NCBI GenBank assembly: GCA_902560725.1
Contig: CACEMR010000001.1
Location: 1-64,000, forward strand
Reading direction: 5' to 3'
Length of the DNA: 64,000 bases
DNA from: an uncultured Alphaproteobacteria bacterium
Lineage (GTDB): Bacteria; Pseudomonadota; Alphaproteobacteria; HIMB59; GCA-002718135
A program made the translations under genes and the position numbers. Shown here piece by piece: positions 20,032 to 29,890 of the stretch. The notes under the pieces were generated by a model that worked only from the letters and a program-made list of their open reading frames with translations, was not told the DNA's origin and made no database searches. Numbering within the stretch: position 1 is the first letter of the stretch; every line of letters starts with the position of its first letter.

Positions 20032-21828
20032 TTATTCTTCTAATTGGTCAATTAGATTTTCAATGACATTGATACCTTTTTGCCAAAAATCTTTTTTCTT
20101 TGGATTTAATCCAAACGGTTTTAAAAGCATATCATATGTATTGCTTCCACCACTCTCTAATAACTTGATATATTTATCTTCAAATTTAGGTAATTTATTT
20201 TCGTAAACATTAAACAAAGAATTAACAAGGCAGTCACCAAAGGCATAGGCATAAACATAAAATGGTGAGTGAATAAAATGAGGTATATAACTCCAAAAAT
20301 ATTTGTAATCATCATTAAACTTTATTGATGGCCCTAAGCTTTTCTTTTGAACATTAATCCAAATTTCACAAATCTCATTAACACTTAATTCTTTCATTTT
20401 TCTTTGATCATGGATGTGCTTTTCAAATTCAAAAAAAGCAATCTGTCGTACAACTGTATTAAGCATATCTTCCACTTTATTTGCTAAAAGCCCCTTACGT
20501 TCATTTTCTTTTGTAGTAATAGATAAAAGAGATTTAAATGTTAACATTTCACCAAAAACACTTGCTGTTTCAGCAAGGGTCAGTGGAGTTGAAGAATTAA
20601 AGTAGGTTTGTTTTTGTCCAGCCAAATATTGGTGAATTCCATGACCTAACTCATGAGCAAGCGTAGCAATATCTCTGGCTTTACCCTGATAATTTACAAG
20701 TATAAATGGATGAGCTGATGGAACAGTAGAAGCAGCGAATGCACCCGGAGATTTTCCTGGAATAACAGGAGCATGTATCCATGAATTGTCAAAAAATTTA
20801 TTTACAATTTTTCCTGCTCTTTTATCAAAATTAGAATATGCATCGGTTACAATTTTTTTTGCATCTTTCCAGGAATATACACTCTGTGATTGAAAAGGGA
20901 GAGGTGCATTTCTATCCCAGTACATTAATGTTTTCTTTTTAAACCATTTGGATTTTATTTTATAATATCGATGTGCAATTTTTGGATAATTTTCTATTAT
21001 TGTTTCAGTTAATGCTTCTACAACTTCATCTTCAACAACATTAGATAAGTTTCTTGAGCTGACTGGATTTGGTAATCCTCGCCATTTATCATTAATTGAT
21101 TTATCTTTAGCGAGATTGTTAGTAATGGATGCAAACAAATTAATGTTTTCTTTTAAAACATTAGAAACAACTTCTGCTGATTTTTTACGATTTGATTCTT
21201 TTTTATCAGATAGAAAATTAAAAATTTCAGCGCTAGATAAATTTTTACCTTTAAAAGGAAATTTGAGAGAAGCAATTGTATCATCGAATAATCTAACCCA
21301 AGCTGATCTAGATGTAATACTTTTTTCTTGAAGTAATTTTTCTGTTTTTACATCCAATTGATAAGGTTTAAATTTACGTATATTTTTTATCCAGTTTTTA
21401 TAAGTCTTTAATCTCTTATCATTATAAATTTTTTTAAAATTTACTTCGGAAATTTCATTTAACTCAAGGCTAAAGAAGACTATTGATGAAGCAATATTGG
21501 TTATCTGCTCCTGCATTTGTTGATAAAAAATTTTATTTTGTTCATTGTTACCATCTTCAGCCACTAAAAGATGGGCATAAGACATAATTTTATCCATTTT
21601 TATATCAATATCTTCCAATTCAATTATGGCTTTTAGCAATTGATTCGGGCTAAGTTTGACAATTTTGGATAAGTATTTTTTCTCAAATTTTTTAGTAATT
21701 TTTCTTAGTTTATTTAAATCATTATTCAAATTTTTCGCTTTAGGTGATTCATATAAATCTTTTAGATTCCAAACTGGCAGTTTTCCAAGGGTATTTTTTG
21801 TTAAATTTTGATAATTTTTTTGTTTCAT
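20032..21828 (-). CDS. pepF: Oligoendopeptidase F (M3 family)
   Basis: LAHELGHGIHQYLAG HEXXH motif. Confidence 0.93.
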   Translation of the reverse strand: MKQKNYQNLTKNTLGKLPVWNLKDLYESPKAKNLNNDLNKLRKITKKFEKKYLSKIVKLSPNQLLKAIIELEDIDIKMDKIMSYAHLLVAEDGNNEQNKIFYQQMQEQITNIASSIVFFSLELNEISEVNFKKIYNDKRLKTYKNWIKNIRKFKPYQLDVKTEKLLQEKSITSRSAWVRLFDDTIASLKFPFKGKNLSSAEIFNFLSDKKESNRKKSAEVVSNVLKENINLFASITNNLAKDKSINDKWRGLPNPVSSRNLSNVVEDEVVEALTETIIENYPKIAHRYYKIKSKWFKKKTLMYWDRNAPLPFQSQSVYSWKDAKKIVTDAYSNFDKRAGKIVNKFFDNSWIHAPVIPGKSPGAFAASTVPSAHPFILVNYQGKARDIATLAHELGHGIHQYLAGQKQTYFNSSTPLTLAETASVFGEMLTFKSLLSITTKENERKGLLANKVEDMLNTVVRQIAFFEFEKHIHDQRKMKELSVNEICEIWINVQKKSLGPSIKFNDDYKYFWSYIPHFIHSPFYVYAYAFGDCLVNSLFNVYENKLPKFEDKYIKLLESGGSNTYDMLLKPFGLNPKKKDFWQKGINVIENLIDQLEE

Positions 21829-21838
21829 ATTTGACTAT

Positions 21839-21861
21839 TTCGATATAGGTCTAATATCGAA
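21839..21861. promoter_or_regulatory. Candidate operator TTCGATAT-N7-ATATCGAA between pepF and acyl-CoA ligase
   Basis: 8-bp perfect inverted repeat in the 56-bp divergent promoter region. Confidence 0.55.
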
Positions 21862-21884
21862 GCTTTGTAGGGAGGATAAAAAGC

Positions 21885-23687
21885 ATGATTGTTAATTTTG
21901 ACGAATTTAATAGCATACCAAGTGTATTTTATCATCAATCAAATGATTTAAAAGATCAGCCTTATTTATGGAAAAAAGATAATGATAAATACGTTTCTTT
22001 AAGCTGGACACAAGTAAAAGAACAAGTCGAAAGTTTAGCAACATATCTTAAAGATCTTGGAATTTTAGAAGGTGACAGAGTATTAATTTTATCTGAAAAT
22101 AGACCGGAGTGGCAAATTGCTGATTTGGCAATTATGTCTATTGGAGCAATTTCTGTTCCTGCCTATACGACAAGTACAACAAATGATTATAAGTATATCA
22201 TTGAGCACTCAGGAGCTAGATGTGCAATAGTATCATCACATGAATTAATGCAAAAAATTCTGCCTGCAATAGAAATAATTTCTCATTGCCAAAACGTAAT
22301 TAAAATTAATGATGATCATGAAACTTATAAAGAAGTTGTTAATATTTTATCTTACAATAAAATTATAAATGATAATTTAGAAAAAAGTCAAAGTTCGAAA
22401 GATATAGAAGAGTTTACAAAAAAATTTAAAAGAAAAGATACTGCATGTATTATATATACATCAGGCACTGGAGGAAATCCTAAAGGAGTAATGTTAAGTC
22501 ATGGAGCTATGCTTAGAAACTGTGCTTCATGTAATAAATTGCTTGAGAGCCTTACTAGTGATTTAAAAAAAGAGATAAGATATCTTTCTTGGTTACCATT
22601 ATCACACTCATATGAACATACTTTACAGTTTTTAGAAATGGGTCAAGGCGCTCAAATATATTATGCTGAAAGCATCGACAAATTATTAGTAAATATGTCT
22701 GAGGCAGCCCCTCACTTTATGACAGCCGTACCTAGGTTTTATGACTCTTTGCATACAAGGATTTCTCAAGGTCTAAAAAATCAAAGTAAATTGAGTCAGC
22801 GTTTTTTTGCTACAACACTTAGGCTTGGAATGAAAAAATACTATGGTGATCACATGAGTTTTGGTGAAAGATTATTGAATGTTTTAATGGATAGAATTGT
22901 TAGAAAGAAAGTCAAAAAACGTTTTGGTGGAAGTTTAAGAGCGCTTATTTCAGGAGGAGCCGCTCTAAACTTTGAAGTTGGTTTATATTTATCTGCTCTA
23001 GGTTTACCTCTATTACAAGGATATGGTCAAACTGAAACAGCACCAGTAATTTCAGCAAACCCTCCTGAAAAAATTAAACTTGATACAGTGGGGAAAGTTT
23101 TAGACGGTAATGAAGTTAAAATTTCAGATGATGGTGAAATTTTAGCCCGAGGTGAACTTATGATGAATGGTTATTGGAATGATCCAGAAGCAACCAACAA
23201 AACAATTATTGATGGGTGGGTTCACACAGGAGATATTGGTGAATTTGATAATGAAAATTATCTTAAAATTACCGATAGAAAAAAAGATATAATTGTTAAT
23301 GCTGGTGGAGATAATATTTCTCCTTCCAGAATAGAAGCAAAACTAGATATTGAACCAGAAATAGCGCAATCAATGCTATATGGCGATTTTAAAAACTACC
23401 TAGTTGCAATAATTGTTCCTAATAAAGAATTTGCATTGGAGTGGGCTGAACAAAACGATATAGAGAAAAACTTAAGTACAATAATTAAAGAGAACTCGTA
23501 TAATAAAAAAATTAGAGAAGTTGTTGATAAAGTAAATAAAAATCTTTCTGCTATAGAACAAATAAGGAAATTTATTTTGATTGATCATGAGTTTACTATT
23601 GAAAATAATATGATGACTCCGTCAATGAAGGTTCGTAGATTTAAGGTTAAGGATAAATATAAAGAGAGTTTAGAAAACTTGTATTAA
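21885..23687 (+). CDS. Long-chain acyl-CoA synthetase (AMP-forming)
   Basis: YTSGTGGNPKGVMLSH, GYGQTETAPVIS, GWVHTGDIG. Confidence 0.93.
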   Translation: MIVNFDEFNSIPSVFYHQSNDLKDQPYLWKKDNDKYVSLSWTQVKEQVESLATYLKDLGILEGDRVLILSENRPEWQIADLAIMSIGAISVPAYTTSTTNDYKYIIEHSGARCAIVSSHELMQKILPAIEIISHCQNVIKINDDHETYKEVVNILSYNKIINDNLEKSQSSKDIEEFTKKFKRKDTACIIYTSGTGGNPKGVMLSHGAMLRNCASCNKLLESLTSDLKKEIRYLSWLPLSHSYEHTLQFLEMGQGAQIYYAESIDKLLVNMSEAAPHFMTAVPRFYDSLHTRISQGLKNQSKLSQRFFATTLRLGMKKYYGDHMSFGERLLNVLMDRIVRKKVKKRFGGSLRALISGGAALNFEVGLYLSALGLPLLQGYGQTETAPVISANPPEKIKLDTVGKVLDGNEVKISDDGEILARGELMMNGYWNDPEATNKTIIDGWVHTGDIGEFDNENYLKITDRKKDIIVNAGGDNISPSRIEAKLDIEPEIAQSMLYGDFKNYLVAIIVPNKEFALEWAEQNDIEKNLSTIIKENSYNKKIREVVDKVNKNLSAIEQIRKFILIDHEFTIENNMMTPSMKVRRFKVKDKYKESLENLY

Positions 23688-23974
23688 TCTTTATTTGAGT
23701 CAAACTTTTCTTTTTGTTCAGATGTAATTTCAGTTTGAAATTTATTTTTCCACTCGTCATAAGGCATACCATAAATCAATTCTCTTGCTTCATCATAAGA
23801 GATTGAAATTTTTTTCTTTTCAGCTGCACTAGCGTACCATTTAGAAAGACAGTTCCTGCAAAATCCTGATAAATTCATTAAATCAATATTTTGAACATCA
23901 GTTCTATTTCTCAAATGATTTATTAATTGTTCTGCTACATCTGCTAATAAAGCTCTATCAAAATTTTTTTTCAT
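23684..23974 (-). CDS. DUF1244 family protein
   Basis: LSGFCRNCLSKWY...YGMPYDEWKNKFQ. Confidence 0.88.
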   Translation of the reverse strand: MKKNFDRALLADVAEQLINHLRNRTDVQNIDLMNLSGFCRNCLSKWYASAAEKKKISISYDEARELIYGMPYDEWKNKFQTEITSEQKEKFDSNKD

Positions 23975-24026
23975 ATTTTGTAAATAAGATTATAATAAAT
24001 CAAAATCATAATATATATAATATTTA

Positions 24027-25463
24027 ATGAAACGTAATAGAAAAGCTAAGATTTTAGCTACCTTAGGTCCTTCTTCTTCAGATAAAAAAACTATTGAAGA
24101 GCTTTTTAGAGCTGGATGTGATGTATTTAGACTTAACTTCTCTCATGGTGATATTGAAGTGCATAGAAAAAATTATGAATTTATTAGATCTTTAGAGGAT
24201 AAATATAACCATGCAACTTGTGTATTGGCAGATTTACAAGGTCCAAAATTAAGAGTTGGTTTATTTAAAAATACTAAAGAGAATTTAGTTAAAGGAGAAA
24301 AATTTATATTAGATCTATCATCAGATCCAGGAGATAATAAAAGAGTAAATTTTCCTCATGCTGAAATTTATGAATTTTTAACCCCAAATTCAATATTGTT
24401 AGTGAATGATGGTAGGATAAGGCTTCAGGTTATTGAGCAAAAAAATGATAGTTTGGTAACAGAAGTTTTAAATGATGCAGAGATTTCAAATAATAAAGGA
24501 GTAAACATTCCAGATGTTATACTTCCAATAGATGCTCTAACAGATAAAGATAAATCTGATTTAATGAAAGCAATGGATATGGGTGTCGATTGGGTAGCAT
24601 TATCTTTTGTACAACAAGCTGAAGATATTAATAAATTAAAAAAAATAATTGGCAATAAGGCGTTAATTATGGCCAAAATAGAAAAACCTTCTGCAGTAAA
24701 AAATATTGATGAAATAGTAAATGCAGCAGATGGAATAATGATCGCAAGAGGTGACTTAGGTGTAGAAATGCCGACTGAACAAGTTCCAATTGCTCAAAAG
24801 AATATCATTAGAAGATGTAGACATTTTGGAAAACCAGTTGTCGTGGCAACTCAAATGCTGGAAAGTATGATTGATAATTTAGTTCCCACCAGAGCTGAAG
24901 CATCGGATGTTGCAAATGCAATCTATGATGGAACAGATGCTGTAATGTTATCAGGAGAATCTGCAGTAGGTGCTCATCCGGTTGAAGTAGTAAAAACAAT
25001 GAACAATATTATTACAACTGTTGAAAATGATAAAAATAACTATGACTTAAGTGTTGAAGATGAAAATCTTGATGATGTTGACAATACTGACGCAATAACA
25101 TTAGCAGCATACTCGATAGCAAAAAAATCAAATGCAAAAGCTATTATAACTTTTTCAGTAAGTGGAAGAACAACAAGAAGAATGGCAAGAGAAAGAGCTC
25201 CGGTTCAAATAGTTGGTTTATCGCCAAAAATTGACACAACTAGAAGAATGCAATTGTATTGGGGTGTAAATTCTTGTTATTCAAATGAAGATGCTCAAAA
25301 TGCACAAGAAATGGTAAAAATCGCATGCACAATTGTAAAAACTAAAAAATTAGTTGAACCAGGAGATAGTGTTGTAATTTCTGCAGGTGTTCCCTTTGGA
25401 AGTGCGGGTACTACTAACTTATTAAGATTAGCTGAAATAATTGCAGATAAAGATCTTACTTAA
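24027..25463 (+). CDS. pyk: Pyruvate kinase
   Basis: RAGCDVFRLNFSHG, MIARGDLGVEMP, VATQMLESM. Confidence 0.95.
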   Translation: MKRNRKAKILATLGPSSSDKKTIEELFRAGCDVFRLNFSHGDIEVHRKNYEFIRSLEDKYNHATCVLADLQGPKLRVGLFKNTKENLVKGEKFILDLSSDPGDNKRVNFPHAEIYEFLTPNSILLVNDGRIRLQVIEQKNDSLVTEVLNDAEISNNKGVNIPDVILPIDALTDKDKSDLMKAMDMGVDWVALSFVQQAEDINKLKKIIGNKALIMAKIEKPSAVKNIDEIVNAADGIMIARGDLGVEMPTEQVPIAQKNIIRRCRHFGKPVVVATQMLESMIDNLVPTRAEASDVANAIYDGTDAVMLSGESAVGAHPVEVVKTMNNIITTVENDKNNYDLSVEDENLDDVDNTDAITLAAYSIAKKSNAKAIITFSVSGRTTRRMARERAPVQIVGLSPKIDTTRRMQLYWGVNSCYSNEDAQNAQEMVKIACTIVKTKKLVEPGDSVVISAGVPFGSAGTTNLLRLAEIIADKDLT

Positions 25464-26658
25464 GTTTACTGCAAGCAATTTGAATTCTATTGCAAGCATC
25501 TTCTAAAATATCATCACTAGCAGCATAAGATAATCTAAAATATGGAGATAAACCAAATGCTGATCCATGAACACCAGCAACGCCTTGGTCTTCAAGAAGA
25601 TAAGTCATGAAATCTTCATCATTGGATAATTTTTTTCCACTAGGAGTTATTTTACCTAAAATACCCTCGCAGTTAGGGTAAACATAAAATGCTCCATCCG
25701 GTTTTGCACACGTAATACCTTGAATAGCATTTAATTTGTTTACTACTAAATCTCTTCTTTTGAGGAATTTATTATTATGATCTATAATGAAATCTTGAGG
25801 TCCGTTTATAGCCTCAACTGCAGCTGCCATAGTTATTGATGATGTTGATGTAGTGCTTTGCGATTGGATTTTGTTCATTGCAGCAATAATTTCTTTTGGA
25901 GCACCACAGTAGCCAAGTCTCCAACCAGTCATACAATAAGATTTTGAAACACCATTAAGAGTTAGACATCTATCTTTCAGTACAGGCTCAACAGATGCTA
26001 ATGTATGAAACTCAACACCATCATAAATTATTTTTTCATATATATCATCACACATTATTAAAACATTTGGATGTTTAATTAAAACCTGAGCTAAATCTTT
26101 TAATTCTTTTTTTGTATAAACAACTCCTGTTGGATTACTGGGACTATTTAGCATCAACCATTTTGTTTTTGGTGTAATATGTTTTTCTAACTGCTCAGGC
26201 GTTATTTTAAAATTTTGACTTTCTGGACACTCAACAATAACTGGTTTTCCCTCAGCTAATATAACAATATCTGGGTAGCTAACCCAGAATGGAGCAGTAA
26301 TAATTACCTCATCAGCTGAATTAATTGTTCCCATCATAGCATTATAAATAATATGCTTGCCGCCTACTCCGCAAATGATTTCATCCAAACTATAATCGAT
26401 ATTATTATCTTCTTTAAATTTTTTCTGGATAGCCTTTTGTAGTTCAGGAGTTCCTTTTCCAGGGACATATTTAGTCTTACCTTGGTCCATTGCTTTATTT
26501 GCTGCATCTCTTATGTGTTTAGGTGTATTGAAATCTGGTTCTCCAGCTGCTAGAACAATTACATCTCTGCCCTCTTCCTTCATTGCCTTAGCCTTAATAT
26601 TAATACCGACTGTCATTGATGGTTTAATTCGGTTTATTCTATCTGCTATAAAATTCAT
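25456..26658 (-). CDS. Aspartate/aromatic aminotransferase (class I PLP)
   Basis: LNSPSNPTG, NGVSKSYCMTGWRLGY. Confidence 0.93.
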   Translation of the reverse strand: MNFIADRINRIKPSMTVGINIKAKAMKEEGRDVIVLAAGEPDFNTPKHIRDAANKAMDQGKTKYVPGKGTPELQKAIQKKFKEDNNIDYSLDEIICGVGGKHIIYNAMMGTINSADEVIITAPFWVSYPDIVILAEGKPVIVECPESQNFKITPEQLEKHITPKTKWLMLNSPSNPTGVVYTKKELKDLAQVLIKHPNVLIMCDDIYEKIIYDGVEFHTLASVEPVLKDRCLTLNGVSKSYCMTGWRLGYCGAPKEIIAAMNKIQSQSTTSTSSITMAAAVEAINGPQDFIIDHNNKFLKRRDLVVNKLNAIQGITCAKPDGAFYVYPNCEGILGKITPSGKKLSNDEDFMTYLLEDQGVAGVHGSAFGLSPYFRLSYAASDDILEDACNRIQIACSKLK

Positions 26659-26659
26659 T

Positions 26660-27469
26660 TTAGATTATAAAATGTTCAATAATTAGACTTGCGCAAGTTA
26701 ACAACAAAAAAATTGCAAATATTTTTCTTAAAAGTATTTTATCTATATTTGCTGAAACTCTTGCGCCATATCCAGCGGTAAAAACACTAGTTATTGAGAT
26801 AACTAAAACTATTAAAATATTAACATAGCCTAGCGAATATAATGGTAAACCTTCTTTCTCTAAACCAGTAATTATAAAGATAATTGCGCCTGGAAAAGCT
26901 ATTAAAAATCCAAAAACAGCTGAAGTTCCAACAGCTTCATGAATTTTTTTTGAAAACATAGTTAAAGTTGGGACACTAAAACTTCCTCCACCAATTCCTA
27001 TTATTGAAGAAAAAAAACCAATCAATGAACTAATAGACATATTAATTAGTTTAGATGATGGTAGATCGGTATTTAATAAAATTGGTTTTTGTTGAAAAAG
27101 CATATTCATAGAAATTAAAAATGCTAAAATTGCAAAAATTATTACAAGATTTTCTCCTGAGATTAAACTTGCTGAAAGTGAGCCTAGCATTGATCCTAAA
27201 ACTATTCCAAAAGCCCATTTTTTAACAATGGTTAAATTTGTATTTTTTAGTTTTATATGAGATCTTATCGATGAAATTGAAGTAAAACAAATTACACCAA
27301 GTGATGAAGCTACAGCTACGTGCATAACAATCTCTGAACTGAATTCAAGTTGTAACAATATAAAATAGGTTACTGGAACAATTATAATACCCCCGCCAAC
27401 ACCAAGTAAACCAGCTACAAATCCTGAAGCTAGTCCTGTTAATAAAAAAATAAATACTATTATGCCCAA
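26660..27469 (-). CDS. TauE/SafE family permease
   Basis: GLLGVGGGIIIVP and GIGGGSFSVP duplicated motifs. Confidence 0.9.
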   Translation of the reverse strand: MGIIVFIFLLTGLASGFVAGLLGVGGGIIIVPVTYFILLQLEFSSEIVMHVAVASSLGVICFTSISSIRSHIKLKNTNLTIVKKWAFGIVLGSMLGSLSASLISGENLVIIFAILAFLISMNMLFQQKPILLNTDLPSSKLINMSISSLIGFFSSIIGIGGGSFSVPTLTMFSKKIHEAVGTSAVFGFLIAFPGAIIFIITGLEKEGLPLYSLGYVNILIVLVISITSVFTAGYGARVSANIDKILLRKIFAIFLLLTCASLIIEHFII

Positions 27470-27534
27470 TGAATTTACCGTATTTAAAGTTTAATAAATG
27501 TAGTAAACAATTTAAAATAAAAGTAAATAATACT

Positions 27535-28662
27535 ATGAAACACGTACATTGGATTGGAACTGGCCTATCTTCTATCCCAGGAATAAGAAGATTAGCTAAA
27601 AATTTGGAAAATTTTACAGTATGGAACAGAACTCTAGAAAAGGCAGAAAATAGCATAAATCATGTTGATAAAGATAATGTTAAAGCAAAAAAATTTGACC
27701 TTGATCTTATCTTTAAAGAAGTCAAACCTGGTGACATTATAATTTCTCAATTACCTGCCACAAGACATTTAGAAATAGCAAAATTATGTTTGGTAAATAA
27801 ATGTCATTTTGTTTCATCAAGTTACCTCAACCCAGAAATATATGCTCTAGATTCAGAAGTAAAAAAACAAAATCTTGTTTTTATTAATGAAATTGGTTTA
27901 GATCCAGGTATTGATCACTTTTTTTCTCATCTACTAGTCCAAGATTTGAAAAAAATATCATCAAATAACATTAAAGTTGTTTACGAGTCATATTGTGGAG
28001 GTTTTCCTGCAATTCCTAATGATTTTAGATACAAATTTAGTTGGTCACCTGCGGGTGTTATTAAAGCTTTGAATAATGATGCTAAATTTATAACAAATGG
28101 TAAGATAAAAACCGTAACTCCTTACAAATCAATTAGTTCATATTCAATAAATAATGAAAATTTTGAAGCATATCCGAACAGAGACTCAACACCCTATGTT
28201 AAAGAATACAACTTTGATCAAAACTGGAAAGTAAATGAATTTGTCAGGGGTACATTGCGATTAGATGGCTGGAAAGAAGCTTGGAAAGGTATTTTTTCAA
28301 TGCTTGAAAACAAAACTCAAACAATAGAAGATGACATTAATAATAAAAGTGAAGAATTATTAAAAGAAAATAAATATCTGCCACATGAAGAAGATAGGGT
28401 TGTCTTATCAGTCAAACTGAAAGGTTTTGAAAAAGATAATAAGATTTTTGATAGTTCTTATTTCTTGGATGAAAAAGGTTATGGAGAAAATACAGCCATG
28501 GGAAAACTCGTTTCTATTACTCTTTCAGCAGCAATTGATCTTATGTTGGATGAGAAAATCTCATTTGGAGTAAAAACTGCTCCACATGACAATAAAAACA
28601 TTATGTATTTTTTTAAAATACTAAAAAAAAACAATATTAATATTCAACATAAAAATGAATAG
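27535..28662 (+). CDS. Saccharopine dehydrogenase (SDH-domain type, glutamate forming)
   Basis: IGLDPGIDHFFSH, ESYCGGFPAIPNDFRYKFSWSPAGVI; start set at internal ATG 27535. Confidence 0.85.
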   Translation: MKHVHWIGTGLSSIPGIRRLAKNLENFTVWNRTLEKAENSINHVDKDNVKAKKFDLDLIFKEVKPGDIIISQLPATRHLEIAKLCLVNKCHFVSSSYLNPEIYALDSEVKKQNLVFINEIGLDPGIDHFFSHLLVQDLKKISSNNIKVVYESYCGGFPAIPNDFRYKFSWSPAGVIKALNNDAKFITNGKIKTVTPYKSISSYSINNENFEAYPNRDSTPYVKEYNFDQNWKVNEFVRGTLRLDGWKEAWKGIFSMLENKTQTIEDDINNKSEELLKENKYLPHEEDRVVLSVKLKGFEKDNKIFDSSYFLDEKGYGENTAMGKLVSITLSAAIDLMLDEKISFGVKTAPHDNKNIMYFFKILKKNNINIQHKNE

Positions 28663-29890
28663 TGCACAAACTATTGGAATTATAAGAGAATCTCGTCCTG
28701 ATGAAAATAGAGCGCCCCTTGTTCCTGAAAATATAAAAAAAATTATATCAAAATATCCAAATTTAAATATTTTGGTTCAGCCTTCAAAAAATAGATGTTT
28801 CTCTAATGAGGAGTATAAAAATAGCGGGGCACAAATAAAAGAAGATTTAAATAATTGTTCTATTATTTTTGGAGTAAAAGAAATTGATACCAAAGTTTTA
28901 ATAAACAATAAAACCTATGTTTTCTTTTCTCATACTTATAAAATTAATAAAGAAACATTAAATAATGCTCAAGGTACGCCAGGTATGGATAAGAAAGAAC
29001 TCTTGAAAGCGGTTTTAGAAAAAAAAATAAAATTAATAGACTATGAAAATATCAGAGATAAAAACAGTAAAAGATACCTAGGATTTGGCAGATTTGCAGG
29101 AATAGTTGGTTGCTATAATACTCTTAATCTATGCTTGGAAAATTTTAATAAACAACCTTTGGCGAGAGCTTATAAAATAAATAATTACGAGAGAATAATA
29201 AGTAATTTAAAGAACTTATATTTTCCAAAAATGAAAATTTTAGTAACTGGAGATGGAAGAGTAGCTAAAGGAGTTATAGAAGTTTTAAAAGAAACAAATA
29301 TCAAAGAAGTTTCTAAAGATGTATTTAAAAATGATAAATTTGATAAACCAGTTTTTTGTAATTTAGAAACAAAGGATTATGTGCAATCAAGTTTAATAAA
29401 AAAATTTGATCTTGATCATTTTATTAAAAATCCTAAAGATTATACTAGTACTGCTCTTCAATATTTAAAGACAGCTGATGTATTTATCAGTGCACATTAT
29501 TGGGATCCCGCTTCTCCAAAAATTTTTGAAAATAATGATCTTAATGAATTAATTAATTTAAGAGTCATTGGAGACATAACATGTGATGTAGATGGTTCTG
29601 TTCCAACAACTATAAGATCCTCAACTATAGAAAGTCCAAATTTTTATATTGATAAGAATAACTTTAAAGAAACTCAAAATAAAAATGGATTGGCAATTAC
29701 AGCAGTTGATAACCTGCCTTCTGAACTTCCTCGTGACTCAAGTAAAGAATTTGGTGATGGTATAGTAAATGAAGTCATTCCATATATGCTGAATAATGAT
29801 GATGGAAGAATTTTAAATGCAACAATAACTTTAAATGGTAGTTTTTTAGAAAAGTATAATTATTTAAATAATTATATTAAAACTTTATGA
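28655..29890 (+). CDS. Lysine-ketoglutarate reductase-like (LKR domain / LYS1-like)
   Basis: IIRESRPDENRAPLVP, LVQPSKNRCF, YVFFSHTYK, LIDYENI...GRFAGIVG. Confidence 0.82.
   Translation: MNSAQTIGIIRESRPDENRAPLVPENIKKIISKYPNLNILVQPSKNRCFSNEEYKNSGAQIKEDLNNCSIIFGVKEIDTKVLINNKTYVFFSHTYKINKETLNNAQGTPGMDKKELLKAVLEKKIKLIDYENIRDKNSKRYLGFGRFAGIVGCYNTLNLCLENFNKQPLARAYKINNYERIISNLKNLYFPKMKILVTGDGRVAKGVIEVLKETNIKEVSKDVFKNDKFDKPVFCNLETKDYVQSSLIKKFDLDHFIKNPKDYTSTALQYLKTADVFISAHYWDPASPKIFENNDLNELINLRVIGDITCDVDGSVPTTIRSSTIESPNFYIDKNNFKETQNKNGLAITAVDNLPSELPRDSSKEFGDGIVNEVIPYMLNNDDGRILNATITLNGSFLEKYNYLNNYIKTL

Noticed and set aside
24808-24999. 63-aa His/Leu-rich minus-strand ORF
   Set aside because: Antisense to conserved pyk sequence; composition artefact.
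27345-27656. 103-aa minus-strand ORF overlapping the TauE/SDH junction
   Set aside because: Out of frame with both supported genes and no family resemblance.
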